Below are positions 35,568 through 45,118 of a DNA stretch of 64,000 nt, piece by piece. Below the pieces are notes generated by a model that was given only the letters and a program-made list of their open reading frames with translations, was not told where the DNA came from and made no database searches. A program made the position numbers and the translations under genes. The stretch's first letter is position 1, and every line of letters begins with the position of its first letter. Origin of the DNA: Glaciibacter superstes DSM 21135 (GTDB lineage: Bacteria; Actinomycetota; Actinomycetes; Actinomycetales; Microbacteriaceae); NCBI RefSeq assembly GCF_000421145.1, contig NZ_ATWH01000009.1, positions 1 to 64,000 on the forward strand. The letters run 5' to 3'.

Positions 35568-36658
35568 GCGCGGAGTTCATTCCCGCCGCACGACCAATCA
35601 TCGGCGATGAAGAGCGCCGAGCGGTCGATGCGGTCCTGGCATCCGGGCAACTCGCCCAGGGCAAGGAGGTTGAAGCCTTCGAATTGGAGTTCTCAGAACA
35701 GCTCGTCGATGGACGTGCGGCTGTCGCAGTCAATTCTGGTACCGCTGGACTCCATCTTGGTCTTCTCGCCGCCGGGGTCGGACCGGGTGACGAAGTCATC
35801 GTTCCGTCATTTACGTTCGCTGCAACAGCGAACTCGGTAGCTCTGACGGGGGCCACCCCGGTCTTCGCCGACGTTGAACCAGACTTCTTCTGCCTTGACC
35901 CCGCATCAGTGGAAAGCGTCATTACCGACCGAACTGTTGGCATCATGCCGGTCCATTTATACGGACACCCCGCGAACATGCCAGCCCTTCAGCAGTTGGC
36001 TGACGCTCGGGGCCTGAAGCTGTTCGAAGATGCGGCCCAGGCACACGGCGCCAGCCTGAACGGGCAACGCGTGGGTTCGTTCGGGGAATTCGCGATGTTC
36101 AGTCTGTACCCAACGAAGAATATGACATCGGGCGAAGGCGGCATGGTCACGACGGGCTCAGCCGAGGTAGAGCGAAAACTCAGGCTGCTCCGCAATCAAG
36201 GGATGGAACGCCAGTATGAGAACGAAATGCCTGGCTTCAATGCCAGGATGACAAACATTCACGCGGCTATTGGTCGGGTGCAATTGACGAAAATCTGGCG
36301 CTGGACCGAGCAGCGGCGCGCCAATGCGGCATTCCTCACGGAGAACCTCCAAAACGTGATCACGCCGAAAGTCGCGGTGGGGGCCGAACACGTCTACCAC
36401 CAATACACAGTGCGCATCCCAAATGACCGAGACGGCGTTTCCGCCGCTCTGCGTGACGAGTACAGCATCGGATCCGGCGTGTACTATCCAATACCAAATC
36501 ATCGGCTGCCGTCTTTCCAAGGGACAGAAGAATTGCCTGAGACTGAACGGGCTTCCCGAGAGGTCCTGTCGCTTCCAGTTCACCCATCGCTGAGTGAAGG
36601 TGACCTCGAACGGATAGTCTCGGCGGTCAACAAGGTCACGTCGGCGGGCACATCATGA
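35564..36658 (+). CDS. DegT/DnrJ/EryC1 aminotransferase (WbpE-like)
   Basis: A 364-residue PLP-dependent sugar aminotransferase. The PLP lysine is in SLYPTKNMTSGEGG, the phosphate contacts in NSGTAGLHLGL, and the DAAQAHGA motif is present. It is predicted to aminate UDP-2-acetamido-3-keto-glucuronate using glutamate. ATG 35564 overlaps the stop of the acetyltransferase gene, and its own stop overlaps the oxidoreductase start, giving a coupled D-E-B order. Confidence 0.88.
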   Translation: MSAEFIPAARPIIGDEERRAVDAVLASGQLAQGKEVEAFELEFSEQLVDGRAAVAVNSGTAGLHLGLLAAGVGPGDEVIVPSFTFAATANSVALTGATPVFADVEPDFFCLDPASVESVITDRTVGIMPVHLYGHPANMPALQQLADARGLKLFEDAAQAHGASLNGQRVGSFGEFAMFSLYPTKNMTSGEGGMVTTGSAEVERKLRLLRNQGMERQYENEMPGFNARMTNIHAAIGRVQLTKIWRWTEQRRANAAFLTENLQNVITPKVAVGAEHVYHQYTVRIPNDRDGVSAALRDEYSIGSGVYYPIPNHRLPSFQGTEELPETERASREVLSLPVHPSLSEGDLERIVSAVNKVTSAGTS

Positions 36659-37641
36659 CCGCGCTGCGCGCGGGCGTCATCGGCCTCGGGATGATGGGAC
36701 GCCACCACGTTCGCGTTTTGCGCGACCTTCCAGGAGTCGATCTCGTTGGTGTCGCCGACGAATTGGGCGATCCACACAAGGTAGCTGGCCCAACGACCTT
36801 GTGCAGATCGCTGGAAGAGCTTTTAGAACAGCGTCTAGATATGGCCATCGTGGCCGTGCCGACTGTGTTTCACAGTGTTCTGGGACTCGAACTCGCGGAT
36901 GCCGGTGTCCATACACTTGTTGAGAAGCCGATTACCAACACTGTTGCTGAAGGGCAAGCCCTAGTTGATGCCTTTGAGAGTCGTGGGCTCGTGGGTGCAG
37001 TGGGCCACATTGAGCGCTTCAACCCGTCGCTGCAAAGCATGCGAGATCGCATCGAAGCCGGCGAGCTTGGCGATGTGTATCAAATTGCGACGCGCCGCCA
37101 AGGTCCCTTCCCTGCTCGAATCGCCGACGTCGGAGTCATTAAAGACTTGGGAACCCACGACATCGACTCGACGTCTTGGTTGGCGCAGAGTCCTTACGAG
37201 TCCATCTACGCGCAGACCGCACTCAAGAGCGGTCGACCGCACGAAGATCTCGTAGTAGCAACAGGGCGCCTGACTAACAACATAGTTACGAATCACTTGG
37301 TCAACTGGCTTTCGCCCCTCAAAGAACGAGTCACGATTGCGACTGGAGAAAAGGGCTCGTTCGTTGCAGACACAATCTCGGCGGACCTTACTTTCTATGA
37401 GAACGGTACGGTGGCGACCTCATGGGATTCCGTAGCTGCATTCCGTGGTGTTTCTGAGGGTTCGATGATCCGCTATGCCCTTACGAAGCGCGAACCGCTC
37501 TTGCGTGAGCATGAAGCGTTCCGTGACGCGATTCTCGGAATCCGCACGGACGTAGTCACCATGCGTGAAGGACTAGAGACTCTTCGGGTCGCCGAAGGCG
37601 CGATTGAATCATCCCGGTCCGGCGCCGTCGTGCAGCTCTAA
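36655..37641 (+). CDS. Gfo/Idh/MocA nucleotide-sugar dehydrogenase (WbpB-like)
   Basis: A 328-residue Rossmann dehydrogenase: GVIGLGMMGRHHVRV at the N-terminus, then HTLVEKPI (catalytic-type Lys) and KDLGTHDIDSTSW. In the WbpB role it oxidises C3 of UDP-GlcNAcA before amination by the preceding aminotransferase. The gene ends at 37641 and is followed by six 7-bp tandem repeats before the WbpA-like gene. Confidence 0.85.
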   Translation: MTALRAGVIGLGMMGRHHVRVLRDLPGVDLVGVADELGDPHKVAGPTTLCRSLEELLEQRLDMAIVAVPTVFHSVLGLELADAGVHTLVEKPITNTVAEGQALVDAFESRGLVGAVGHIERFNPSLQSMRDRIEAGELGDVYQIATRRQGPFPARIADVGVIKDLGTHDIDSTSWLAQSPYESIYAQTALKSGRPHEDLVVATGRLTNNIVTNHLVNWLSPLKERVTIATGEKGSFVADTISADLTFYENGTVATSWDSVAAFRGVSEGSMIRYALTKREPLLREHEAFRDAILGIRTDVVTMREGLETLRVAEGAIESSRSGAVVQL

Positions 37642-37653
37642 CTTCCGCATTCG

Positions 37654-37695
37654 CTACTCACTACTCACTACTCACTACTCACTACTCACTACTCA
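37654..37695 (+). repeat. Six perfect tandem copies of CTACTCA
   Basis: A 42-bp heptanucleotide array between the WbpB-like stop (37641) and the GTG start of the nucleotide-sugar dehydrogenase (37713), ending 17 bases before that start. Such arrays change length by strand slippage. It lies outside coding sequence, so changes would alter leader or promoter spacing rather than frame. Confidence 0.9.
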
Positions 37696-37712
37696 GTAAA
37701 GGTCCCGCCTCC

Positions 37713-39017
37713 GTGAAAATTGCAGTTGTCGCACTTGGAAAGATTGGGCTTCCGCTCGCTGTTCAGTTCGCTTCGAAGGGCCACGAAGTGGTTGGTGTAG
37801 ATGTCAACGGCGCAACTGTCGACTTAGTCAACCAGGGAATTGAACCATTCCCCGGAGAAGCCCAACTCCAGGAAAAGTTGAGTGATGCAGTTGCTGCTGG
37901 CCGACTGCGCGCGACGACGGACTACGCGGAGGCCGTGCCGGGCGCTGACGCGATTGTGCTTGTCGTCCCGCTCTTCGTTGACAATGATGCCAAGCCGGAT
38001 TTCGGCTGGATGGATGACGCGACGGACTCACTTGCCAAGCACCTGACACCTGGCACGCTCGTCTCGTATGAAACCACGCTGCCAGTCGGAACGACCCGCG
38101 AGCGATGGAAACCGCGGCTTGAGAGCGGAAGTGGCCTTGTCGAAGGCGCCGATTTCGACCTCATTTTTTCGCCGGAGCGTGTGCTCACGGGGCGAGTGTT
38201 TGAGGATCTACGTAAATATCCGAAACTAATCGGTGGCCTCTCTGCTGAGGGCGCTTCCAAAGGCAAAGCGTTCTATGAGGCCGTGCTCGATTTTGATCCA
38301 CGAGAAGACTTGCCAAGGACCAATGGAGTGTGGGACCTGGGATCCGCCGAGGCTGCGGAAATGGCAAAGTTAGCCGAAACGACATATCGGGACGTCAACA
38401 TCGGTCTCGCGAACGAATTTGCCCGATACGCCGACAAGGTTGGTATTGATGTCTACCAAGTGATCGAGGCCTGTAACTCACAACCGTATAGTCACATTCA
38501 CAAGCCAGGAATCGCAGTTGGGGGACACTGCATCCCGGTATATCCACGGTTGTACCTATGGAACGACCCTAATGCAACGATCGTTCAGGCAGCTAGAGTA
38601 ACAAATGCGAGTATGCCGAGCTACGCAGTGAGTTTGCTCGAGCGAGTCCACGGCACACTTCGCGACGCTCGCGTCACTGTATTGGGAGTGAGCTACCGAG
38701 GCGGAGTAAAGGAGACTGCCTTTTCAGGCGTATTCGACACAGTTGCAGCTCTAAAGTCTCGTGGCGCACATGTGAAGGTGCATGACCCGATGTACTCAGC
38801 TGAGGAGATAGCGGCACTCGGATTCGACCCATTCGTTGTTGGAAGCGCGTCGGACGCGGCCGTTCTCCAAGCGGACCATGTGGAATATCACTCCTGGTCA
38901 ATCGCCGAACTTCCAGCGATAAAAACGATATTGGACGGTCGGCGAACAATGCAGAGAAATCAATGGCCGGAATCGATGTATGTTGCGATCGGCGACGGGG
39001 CGATCTCACCCGCATGA
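37713..39017 (+). CDS. UDP-N-acetyl-hexosamine 6-dehydrogenase (WecC/WbpA-like)
   Basis: 434 residues, a UDP-glucose/GDP-mannose dehydrogenase relative. The NAD motif is VALGKIGLPLAVQFASKGHE and the catalytic Cys is in VGGHCIPVYPRLY. The C-terminal domain contains VLGVSYRGGVKETAFSG. It should form the uronic acid (GlcNAcA or ManNAcA) that feeds the WbpB/E/D-like enzymes. GTG start at 37713 follows the slippage-prone CTACTCA array with an AAAGG ribosome-site-like run. Confidence 0.88.
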   Translation: MKIAVVALGKIGLPLAVQFASKGHEVVGVDVNGATVDLVNQGIEPFPGEAQLQEKLSDAVAAGRLRATTDYAEAVPGADAIVLVVPLFVDNDAKPDFGWMDDATDSLAKHLTPGTLVSYETTLPVGTTRERWKPRLESGSGLVEGADFDLIFSPERVLTGRVFEDLRKYPKLIGGLSAEGASKGKAFYEAVLDFDPREDLPRTNGVWDLGSAEAAEMAKLAETTYRDVNIGLANEFARYADKVGIDVYQVIEACNSQPYSHIHKPGIAVGGHCIPVYPRLYLWNDPNATIVQAARVTNASMPSYAVSLLERVHGTLRDARVTVLGVSYRGGVKETAFSGVFDTVAALKSRGAHVKVHDPMYSAEEIAALGFDPFVVGSASDAAVLQADHVEYHSWSIAELPAIKTILDGRRTMQRNQWPESMYVAIGDGAISPA

Positions 39018-39243
39018 ATCCAAGTCTGCGCGACGACACCTTGAGCCTCACGGTCACTGCCCACATTTCAGCCCAGATGGGTTCGAACAAACCCATAACG
39101 TGGCTCTCCGCCGCGAGCAGCAAACAGCGTAGGAGCACCGGCAAGCCTTGGGCGCTTCATCTCGTAGACTTTGGACAGGTCTTCAACGAGTCGGGACGGT
39201 CGAAACAATCGTGGCACGCACGTCCCAACTCGATCCCTCACCG

Positions 39244-40560
39244 ATGACGGTGCGGACTGGAGAGCGACCTCGCAAATCTGAGCTGTTCCATTCAGCCCTA
39301 GTGATGGTCATACCAAGCCTCGCAGTTCTTGGCAGCCTTGCTCCTGGGATCGGGCCTTTTTTTGCCTTCCGTATCTCGGTGCCTCTGTTCGCGCTCTCCG
39401 TGTTGATGGTGCGTCAATCATGGCCAATTCACTCCAGGGTCAGAAGCGTTGCCATTCTGCTCTGCTGGGTGTGGCTCGTGGCTCTATTGGCATTATCGAT
39501 CGCCACGCAATCGAGTAGCTCGAGGTGGGCAGAAGTGCTCTCGGTAGGAATCGGCCTATTGCTGCTGGCTTCTTGGGCGGCGGGAACCGTGTCCGCCGAT
39601 ACGATACGTGTATTCGGTTACGGTTGGCTAGTCGCGTACCTAGTCACCGCCATTATCGCTGTCTGGGAACTTATTTCGGGTTCCCATCTGAGCAACTATT
39701 TCATCTACAACGATCTTTCGCTTCCTGACTGGACTGAAACCAACGCGGTCGCATCGACGCTAGGCAATCCCAATAACTATGGATTCTTCCTCTTCGCGTC
39801 GCTGATAGTTCTTGCTGTTGGGCGCGCGTCCACACGTTCGCGTTTCATCCGTTTGATTTTTTCCTTTGCTCTATTATCTATTCCGGTTTTGTTGTATTTC
39901 ACGGAGTCACGCACGTCACTGGCGCTGTGGATTGCGGTCGTATTTGTCTACTTCCTTGTTCAACGGCCATTGATCACGGTGGTCTTGACGTGCTTAGGAG
40001 CGGCTGTAACTCTGGTCTGGGGAGGTTACGTCGACATAGCGCATGGAATCATGCAGTGGTTCGGTAACTTCGCTGGCGGCTCTGCAGATATTCGTGTGAA
40101 TCTCACCCTGAACGGTATTGACTTCCTTCAAGAAACCTATTTTTTAGGACTCGGCCCGGGCGGGTTTGAGTCACGGATGGCGCAGGGGGGACGATTCCCG
40201 ACAGGAGGAATCCTAAGCGCGCATAATGGTGCCACTGAGGTTCTTGTGCAATACGGTGTAATCGTTTTCGCCGCGCTTGTAGTTCTCTTAGTGCTACTGA
40301 TGGCCACCGGGTGGAGAGCATCTCGCGCATTTCCACGCGGCTCACAGCAACGCTTTCTTGGAGTGGCGCTTGTCGTTGCGGTCCTCACCTTGCCACCAAT
40401 TGTGGTAACCAACAGTACTACCCTTACACAGTCATTTCCTTGGGTGTACTTGGTCTTCCTCGTAACAGTCGGTATTCACTTGAATCAGCTAACGTCTCGT
40501 CACGGAGACGGCCGAGTCGTCCTCGGATCGCGGTACGAGGGCGAAGGAATTTCCGAGTGA
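39244..40560 (+). CDS. O-antigen polymerase/ligase-like membrane protein (Wzy)
   Basis: About 438 residues with ten or more hydrophobic segments (for example IWAGA-type helices, ALWIAVVFVYFLVQ, VVVLLVLLMATGW) and a large outer loop. In that loop FLGLGPGGFE and ILSAHNGATEVLVQYG are the conserved Wzy/WaaL signature. It would polymerise repeat units on the outer membrane face. ATG 39244 and GTG 39211 are both possible. The 226 bases before it hold no convincing gene. Base composition drops in GC here compared with flanking catabolic genes. Confidence 0.8.
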   Translation: MTVRTGERPRKSELFHSALVMVIPSLAVLGSLAPGIGPFFAFRISVPLFALSVLMVRQSWPIHSRVRSVAILLCWVWLVALLALSIATQSSSSRWAEVLSVGIGLLLLASWAAGTVSADTIRVFGYGWLVAYLVTAIIAVWELISGSHLSNYFIYNDLSLPDWTETNAVASTLGNPNNYGFFLFASLIVLAVGRASTRSRFIRLIFSFALLSIPVLLYFTESRTSLALWIAVVFVYFLVQRPLITVVLTCLGAAVTLVWGGYVDIAHGIMQWFGNFAGGSADIRVNLTLNGIDFLQETYFLGLGPGGFESRMAQGGRFPTGGILSAHNGATEVLVQYGVIVFAALVVLLVLLMATGWRASRAFPRGSQQRFLGVALVVAVLTLPPIVVTNSTTLTQSFPWVYLVFLVTVGIHLNQLTSRHGDGRVVLGSRYEGEGISE

Positions 40561-40706
40561 CGGCGCCCACCGAATTCCCCACTGTGGGTCGCTTTCCTCG
40601 ACGCATGTGCTCGACCTCGCACCAGCGCAAGGAAGCCCTTACCCTTGTGTGACGTCCTTTCCGTAAGTGCTCAACATGTCAGAGTCACTCCGCACGCCCT
40701 GAGCCG

Positions 40707-42062
40707 CTACTCTCCGTCATGACGTCGACCAATGACGCCCCTTACCGCCTCGAACAGTTCGCGGACACTAGTTCGTCGCACGAGGCACCAAAGCGCGAGA
40801 AGGCTGATCGCTATCAGAGCGGAGTAGACGCCCGAGACCTCATGCAGTTGAAGTACGGTTGAGACACAAAGCGTTACGGTGACAGCCGAGACCACTGTTA
40901 GCGTTTCACCCGTCCAGCGCATACCGTAGCGTTTCCACGCGATCAGATACGGGATGAGAGCAATGACTATCGTTCCAACGGAGAAACCAAGAGGAACACC
41001 GATTTCTGGATAGACAGGAATAACAAGTAACCACGTAAGGACGCCAACCAGAGCGCCAACCGCGCTAGATATGACCGATACCATCATGCCGCGGTTCGAG
41101 GACGAAGTGATCGAGTTGACGGCGGGGACCGCGATGGCGGACGCAACTATGCCCGGAAGCAAGACTAAAATTATTACCCGGGAAAGGGAGAACGCGTCGC
41201 CCCAGAGGACAGCCACAAGCGCACCCGACGCCACCGCAACCAATATGAACGCGCCGACGACCGCAGTTGTTAGGGCCGAGGTCGCGCGCCGAAGGACCGC
41301 TCTCACTCTCTCTGTCGACCCTGAACTATGTGCTGCCGCAAGAGCAGGGAAGAGGATCGATCCCATTGCGGTTGTGACCAAGAAGAGCGGCGTCACCAGG
41401 GTAAAGGCTGCAGCGTACTTACCCGCATAGTCGAGACCGTTCACGGTGGTAGCTACTAGGACTGCGGACTGCGAGAAACCGTTGCTTGCAAGGGTCCCGA
41501 ACGTCGCGAGGAGCATGAAGATTCGAATTTCGCGTTTCAGAGGCGAATCCTTCATCCGTCCCGCTCTGCGCGGCCACGACATAGTTACGAATACTAGACT
41601 CCCCAAGGCAAGGGGGCCGAGCACCCACGCCGAGCGGACTCCGCTGAGAACAACTGCCAGCGTACCCACGGTGCCGAGAGCCGCGACGATGAGACTCCAC
41701 TGAGCAAGTCTTGTGGTTTCACCGCCACCGAAGTGAAGACCCTCAATGAACCCTCTTCCAGTCACCGCCAGAACCATCAGGCCAGTGACGATTGCGGTCG
41801 ATAAGGGGACGTGACTGCTGAGGAGAACGACCAACGCAGTCGAGATTGCCAAAACCGTGGCGATAACGACGGTTCGTCGAGCCAGATAGGTCGCCGTAGC
41901 CCTGGCGGCCGAGTCGCCTCCTCGCGAGCGCTCTGAGGCGAGGTATCTGCTCGCCACGCTGCCGGCGGGGTTCAGGAGAGCGGCGATTGATGCGCTCGCC
42001 AGGATGCTCTGAGTGAGTCCCAGAACGGCGCTGCCGGCGATTCTACCAATCGCGATATTCAT
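40707..42062 (-). CDS. Polysaccharide flippase (Wzx/MATE-like)
   Basis: 451 residues with about twelve membrane segments, typical of the Wzx exporter that moves lipid-linked repeat units across the membrane. ATG 42062 is the first usual start codon. However, the same frame is open for about 130 bases upstream and reads like protein, including a probable first helix (RVAPGLASLIMNIAIG). No ATG, GTG or TTG occurs there. A non-standard start or a sequence change may have hidden the real N-terminus. Confidence 0.82.
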   Translation of the reverse strand: MNIAIGRIAGSAVLGLTQSILASASIAALLNPAGSVASRYLASERSRGGDSAARATATYLARRTVVIATVLAISTALVVLLSSHVPLSTAIVTGLMVLAVTGRGFIEGLHFGGGETTRLAQWSLIVAALGTVGTLAVVLSGVRSAWVLGPLALGSLVFVTMSWPRRAGRMKDSPLKREIRIFMLLATFGTLASNGFSQSAVLVATTVNGLDYAGKYAAAFTLVTPLFLVTTAMGSILFPALAAAHSSGSTERVRAVLRRATSALTTAVVGAFILVAVASGALVAVLWGDAFSLSRVIILVLLPGIVASAIAVPAVNSITSSSNRGMMVSVISSAVGALVGVLTWLLVIPVYPEIGVPLGFSVGTIVIALIPYLIAWKRYGMRWTGETLTVVSAVTVTLCVSTVLQLHEVSGVYSALIAISLLALWCLVRRTSVRELFEAVRGVIGRRHDGE

Positions 42063-42196
42063 GATGAGCGAGGCTAAGCCAGGAGCGACACGAGCGGCGA
42101 GCGAGAACGTGCTTCTGCGTCCGAGTCCCTCTGCCGCTGGTTTGATGTACTGGGGCCGTGTGATGAGCAGGGACCAGCGAAAGATGTCTATTTTGG

Positions 42197-43360
42197 TTAC
42201 CTGGTCCCTGAGCCGGCTGTCATGAACTGAGCGATGGTGTCGGCCGCAGCTCTCCCGTCGTGCCAGCGTCGCACGTGAGACATCCCTGCTGCTGCGGTCG
42301 CAATCATCTTGTTTACGTCCGTGAGCAGGTCGTCCATCACGGCGCGGAACGTGGAAGGTGACGCTTCGACAACGGGAATGTTGTCTCCCATTACTTTCCG
42401 TATGTGATCCGGTACGTGCGCGATGACCAAGCGGCCTGCCGCCATCGCTTCCAGCGCAGTCACCCCGTATGCGCCAACCTGAATCGAGTCAACGACGATG
42501 TCGGCTGTCTGATAGAGCTCACGCATTCGATGATGAGGGACCGCACGTTTTCGAACGATCTCAATTCGACCTTGCCTTTCGAGATCCTCCAAGACTGGCG
42601 TGATGTATCGCGTACCTTTTGTGAGGGGCGACGAGGGGTTATGAAGGACACGCGGCAATCCTCCGCCAAAAGGTCGGTGCTCCATCTGCCAGTGGTGCGG
42701 GTCGATCGAAATCGGGAGCAAATGCGCGTCAGGAACATGGTCGAGCATGTCCGGCGTTGTTACGAAAACTGGCAGACCCGCCTGCCGCACTGACTCTCGG
42801 TTGTGCGCGGCCTGCGCGCCAATAAGATCCACCCATCCGCGCTCGGCGTCGCGAAAGTACGAATGTGCGTCAAGTTCCAAGCTTAGTTCGGGGTCTCGAG
42901 CGTCACTCCCGTGGAACACGATTGCCGACGAAATGCCTAGCTCCGCATAGAAGCCGATCTCGTCTACAAAGCGGGTCGTCTTCGGATCGCTGAAAATCGG
43001 TACGTTGCTCTCAGCTATTAGGTGCGTTATTCCAGTGAGCTTGCCACGCAACCATTGTTTTCGCCAGGCGGTTGGTGTGAGCTTGTAGTGGGGGATGAGG
43101 TAGTCGGCCCTCTCGGAGAGCGAAGTCGCGCCGCGTAACCGATTTGTGATGGCTCCGTTCATCCCCAGCGAAAAGGCGTTGACGTCCAGATGCTTTCGGG
43201 CAGCCCGCGCCCAAGCAACGCCTTGGCTTGAAGTATTTAACGGCCCAATTGCGAGCCCTACCTCAAATCGCCGTAGGTGATCTGCGTCACTTTCCCTTGC
43301 GGAAGCTGAAGCTGGTGGCTGATCGGCTGATCGTTGGTTCGGCCGTAGAAGGGGTCTCAC
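42197..43360 (-). CDS. Glycosyltransferase (GT-B-like)
   Basis: 387 residues. After a charged, probably non-native leader the fold starts GLAIGPLNTSSQGVAW. The C-terminal half has the donor site pattern RVLHNPSSPLTKGT, ADIVVDSIQVGAYGVTALEAMAAGRLVIAH (E-x7-E-like) and WHDGRAAADTIAQF. It would transfer a sugar to the growing repeat unit. The real start may lie 20-35 codons downstream of ATG 43360. Confidence 0.78.
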   Translation of the reverse strand: MRPLLRPNQRSADQPPASASARESDADHLRRFEVGLAIGPLNTSSQGVAWARAARKHLDVNAFSLGMNGAITNRLRGATSLSERADYLIPHYKLTPTAWRKQWLRGKLTGITHLIAESNVPIFSDPKTTRFVDEIGFYAELGISSAIVFHGSDARDPELSLELDAHSYFRDAERGWVDLIGAQAAHNRESVRQAGLPVFVTTPDMLDHVPDAHLLPISIDPHHWQMEHRPFGGGLPRVLHNPSSPLTKGTRYITPVLEDLERQGRIEIVRKRAVPHHRMRELYQTADIVVDSIQVGAYGVTALEAMAAGRLVIAHVPDHIRKVMGDNIPVVEASPSTFRAVMDDLLTDVNKMIATAAAGMSHVRRWHDGRAAADTIAQFMTAGSGTR

Positions 43361-43993
43361 AATTTCTTGATCTCCACGTCGGCAACGTCATAAGCGATCA
43401 ATGCGGCGCTGCAGGCGGGCATAGCCAGCCTACGCATTGCAGAGAGCGCTCCCCGGAGATAGACCGAGTGCGTCTCCAGGTGTCGCCTATTGGCGTTGAG
43501 GAGCTGACGGCATTCGACCGCTTGAACGGCAACTTGCATTAATATCACGCTCCATTACTTAAGCAAACAAACTACCGGACCCCGACCAATCGATTAGGCC
43601 GTTTCGTGCCAGCGCTACTGGCGAGCGATGTGGGGCTGTCGACAACTCGGTCGCTCCTGCGGCGTTCAGCTTGGATAACGCTCGCTCCAACTCAACGCCC
43701 GCAAGCGCTCTTGATATCTCAGTCATGGCAATTTGTTCATTATAGAACATCAGTGGATCGACCATTGGGTGAAGGCGGAAGATGCTCGTAGCCTCTGACC
43801 ATGCGCTAGTCGACGCTATCTTCGCGGTGAGGGCAAACGCGTAGGCGGCTGCTCGGGTGGCAGCCAAGCCGCATGAATGATGCGCGGGGCCGCCAGCCGC
43901 CATCGGCCGCGAGATTGTGTCATCGGCGTGAACTGGGCGTAGTGTGTCGATCGTGAGGCATTGACGACGCTTAATGCCGAAAACCTCAGGCGT
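43361..43993 (-). other. 633 bases without a clear gene; degraded coding sequence likely
   Basis: The minus strand holds an open frame at 43559-43903 (114 residues, with FRLHPMVDPLMFYNEQIAM in its middle). Its protein-like reading extends upstream past the first ATG (IDTLRPVHADDTISRP), and a second short frame lies at 43357-43548. Neither matches a family I know. The stretch is probably a decayed polysaccharide gene between two glycosyltransferases. Confidence 0.45.
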
Positions 43994-45118
43994 TCAGACC
44001 ACTTCTCTATATGCGACTACTAGCGGCTCTACCTGTGTCTCCCAACTAGGGATGCCCCGCCAGTCCTCTTGAAAACACCTCACATCTTCCTTCCCTAGGC
44101 GCTGTAGCGCATCGCCCAACTCATGCTCGGGCGTGTTGATCACCCAAGTGCCTGCCTTGTTGCCGAGAAGCCGTCGTGCCTCGACGAGGTCGGACGAGAG
44201 CACGGGTATCCCGGCAGCCAGAGGCTCCATAAGCTTGTTTGGGGTCGAGAATTTGTCGGACAGACTGACATGCTCGATTAGACACAAGCCCACGTCAGCT
44301 CCTCGCACGTACGACACCACAGAATTAGGCGCAACGGGTGGAAGCCAGTGGATATTCGAATACCGCTCCGCGGTTGAGAGAATGCTCGACCGCAACGGTC
44401 CGTCGCCCAAGAACACGACGTGGACATTTGGGTTCTCGGCAAAGCGGGTTAGGATCAGCGGGATATTCCGACCGGCGACCAGATTCCCAGTATGAATGTA
44501 AAGCATGTCGTGCTGGGAGAGCCCCAACTCACCGCGGATATCCGAGTCGCGACCGTCGTCTATCGGCGTGTTCGTCACCACAATTGGGCGCTGAATACGA
44601 TACGCCAGTTCGTACCAATCCGCGATGGACTCATTCACGACCGACACAATGTCGATGTGTTTTATGTAGCGACGCTCGATGAACTTTGCTACCCGCCGCC
44701 GTACGCCCTTGAGATTAATAGTCTCCGTTTCGAGTTCGTGAGCGTTATACGCGAAAATTGCACCGGTCTTTCTACTCAATTTGTATACAAGCGGCAGCAC
44801 CCATACGTTGTGGGCCGCGAGCACAGCGACATTCTGCCGTTTATATGCTTCGTACACGCGCGGCTGCCAGAGAAGCAACTTGAGGATTCGACCCAATATC
44901 CCTTTGCGCAACGTTCCCCGAATGCGCACAATCTTGACGCGGGGCGAGAGCTTCTCTACCGCTGCCAGATTACCGCTACAGATACCTACGGCATGCGTTT
45001 CGGCGAAGAGTCCCGTGTCCTGAATGCTCCGGGCAAGACGCCCAATCCTGCTCGCATTTATGAGTGTAGACGGGTAGATATGGACGTTCAGTCCCATAGT
45101 TCGAGTTACTTCAAACAT
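43994..45118 (-). CDS. Glycosyltransferase family 4
   Basis: 374 residues from ATG 45118, chosen because AAAAGGAA lies eight bases upstream and the leader of the longer frame is atypical. The N-terminal acceptor domain carries FAYNAHELETE. The donor domain has DMLYIHTGNLVAGRNIP, VVFLGDGPL and the Glu-containing KLMEPLAAGIPVLSSDL. It adds one sugar to the lipid-linked repeat unit. It overlaps the end of the WbuB-like gene by eight bases. Confidence 0.86.
   Translation of the reverse strand: MFEVTRTMGLNVHIYPSTLINASRIGRLARSIQDTGLFAETHAVGICSGNLAAVEKLSPRVKIVRIRGTLRKGILGRILKLLLWQPRVYEAYKRQNVAVLAAHNVWVLPLVYKLSRKTGAIFAYNAHELETETINLKGVRRRVAKFIERRYIKHIDIVSVVNESIADWYELAYRIQRPIVVTNTPIDDGRDSDIRGELGLSQHDMLYIHTGNLVAGRNIPLILTRFAENPNVHVVFLGDGPLRSSILSTAERYSNIHWLPPVAPNSVVSYVRGADVGLCLIEHVSLSDKFSTPNKLMEPLAAGIPVLSSDLVEARRLLGNKAGTWVINTPEHELGDALQRLGKEDVRCFQEDWRGIPSWETQVEPLVVAYREVV

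Noticed and set aside
34856..35650. 264-codon minus-strand frame opposite the hexapeptide acetyltransferase
   Set aside because: The plus strand carries repeat motifs and operon overlaps. The antisense frame has low-complexity composition.
37654..37695. CRISPR-like short array
   Set aside because: The repeats are 7 bp, contiguous and without spacers, so this is a tandem repeat and not a CRISPR array.
38963..39247. 94-codon plus-strand frame between the dehydrogenase and Wzy genes
   Set aside because: It overlaps the dehydrogenase end in another frame and has no ribosome site or recognisable motif.
43228..43542. 104-codon plus-strand frame opposite the glycosyltransferase start
   Set aside because: It is antisense to the gene at 42197-43360 and has an unconvincing composition.
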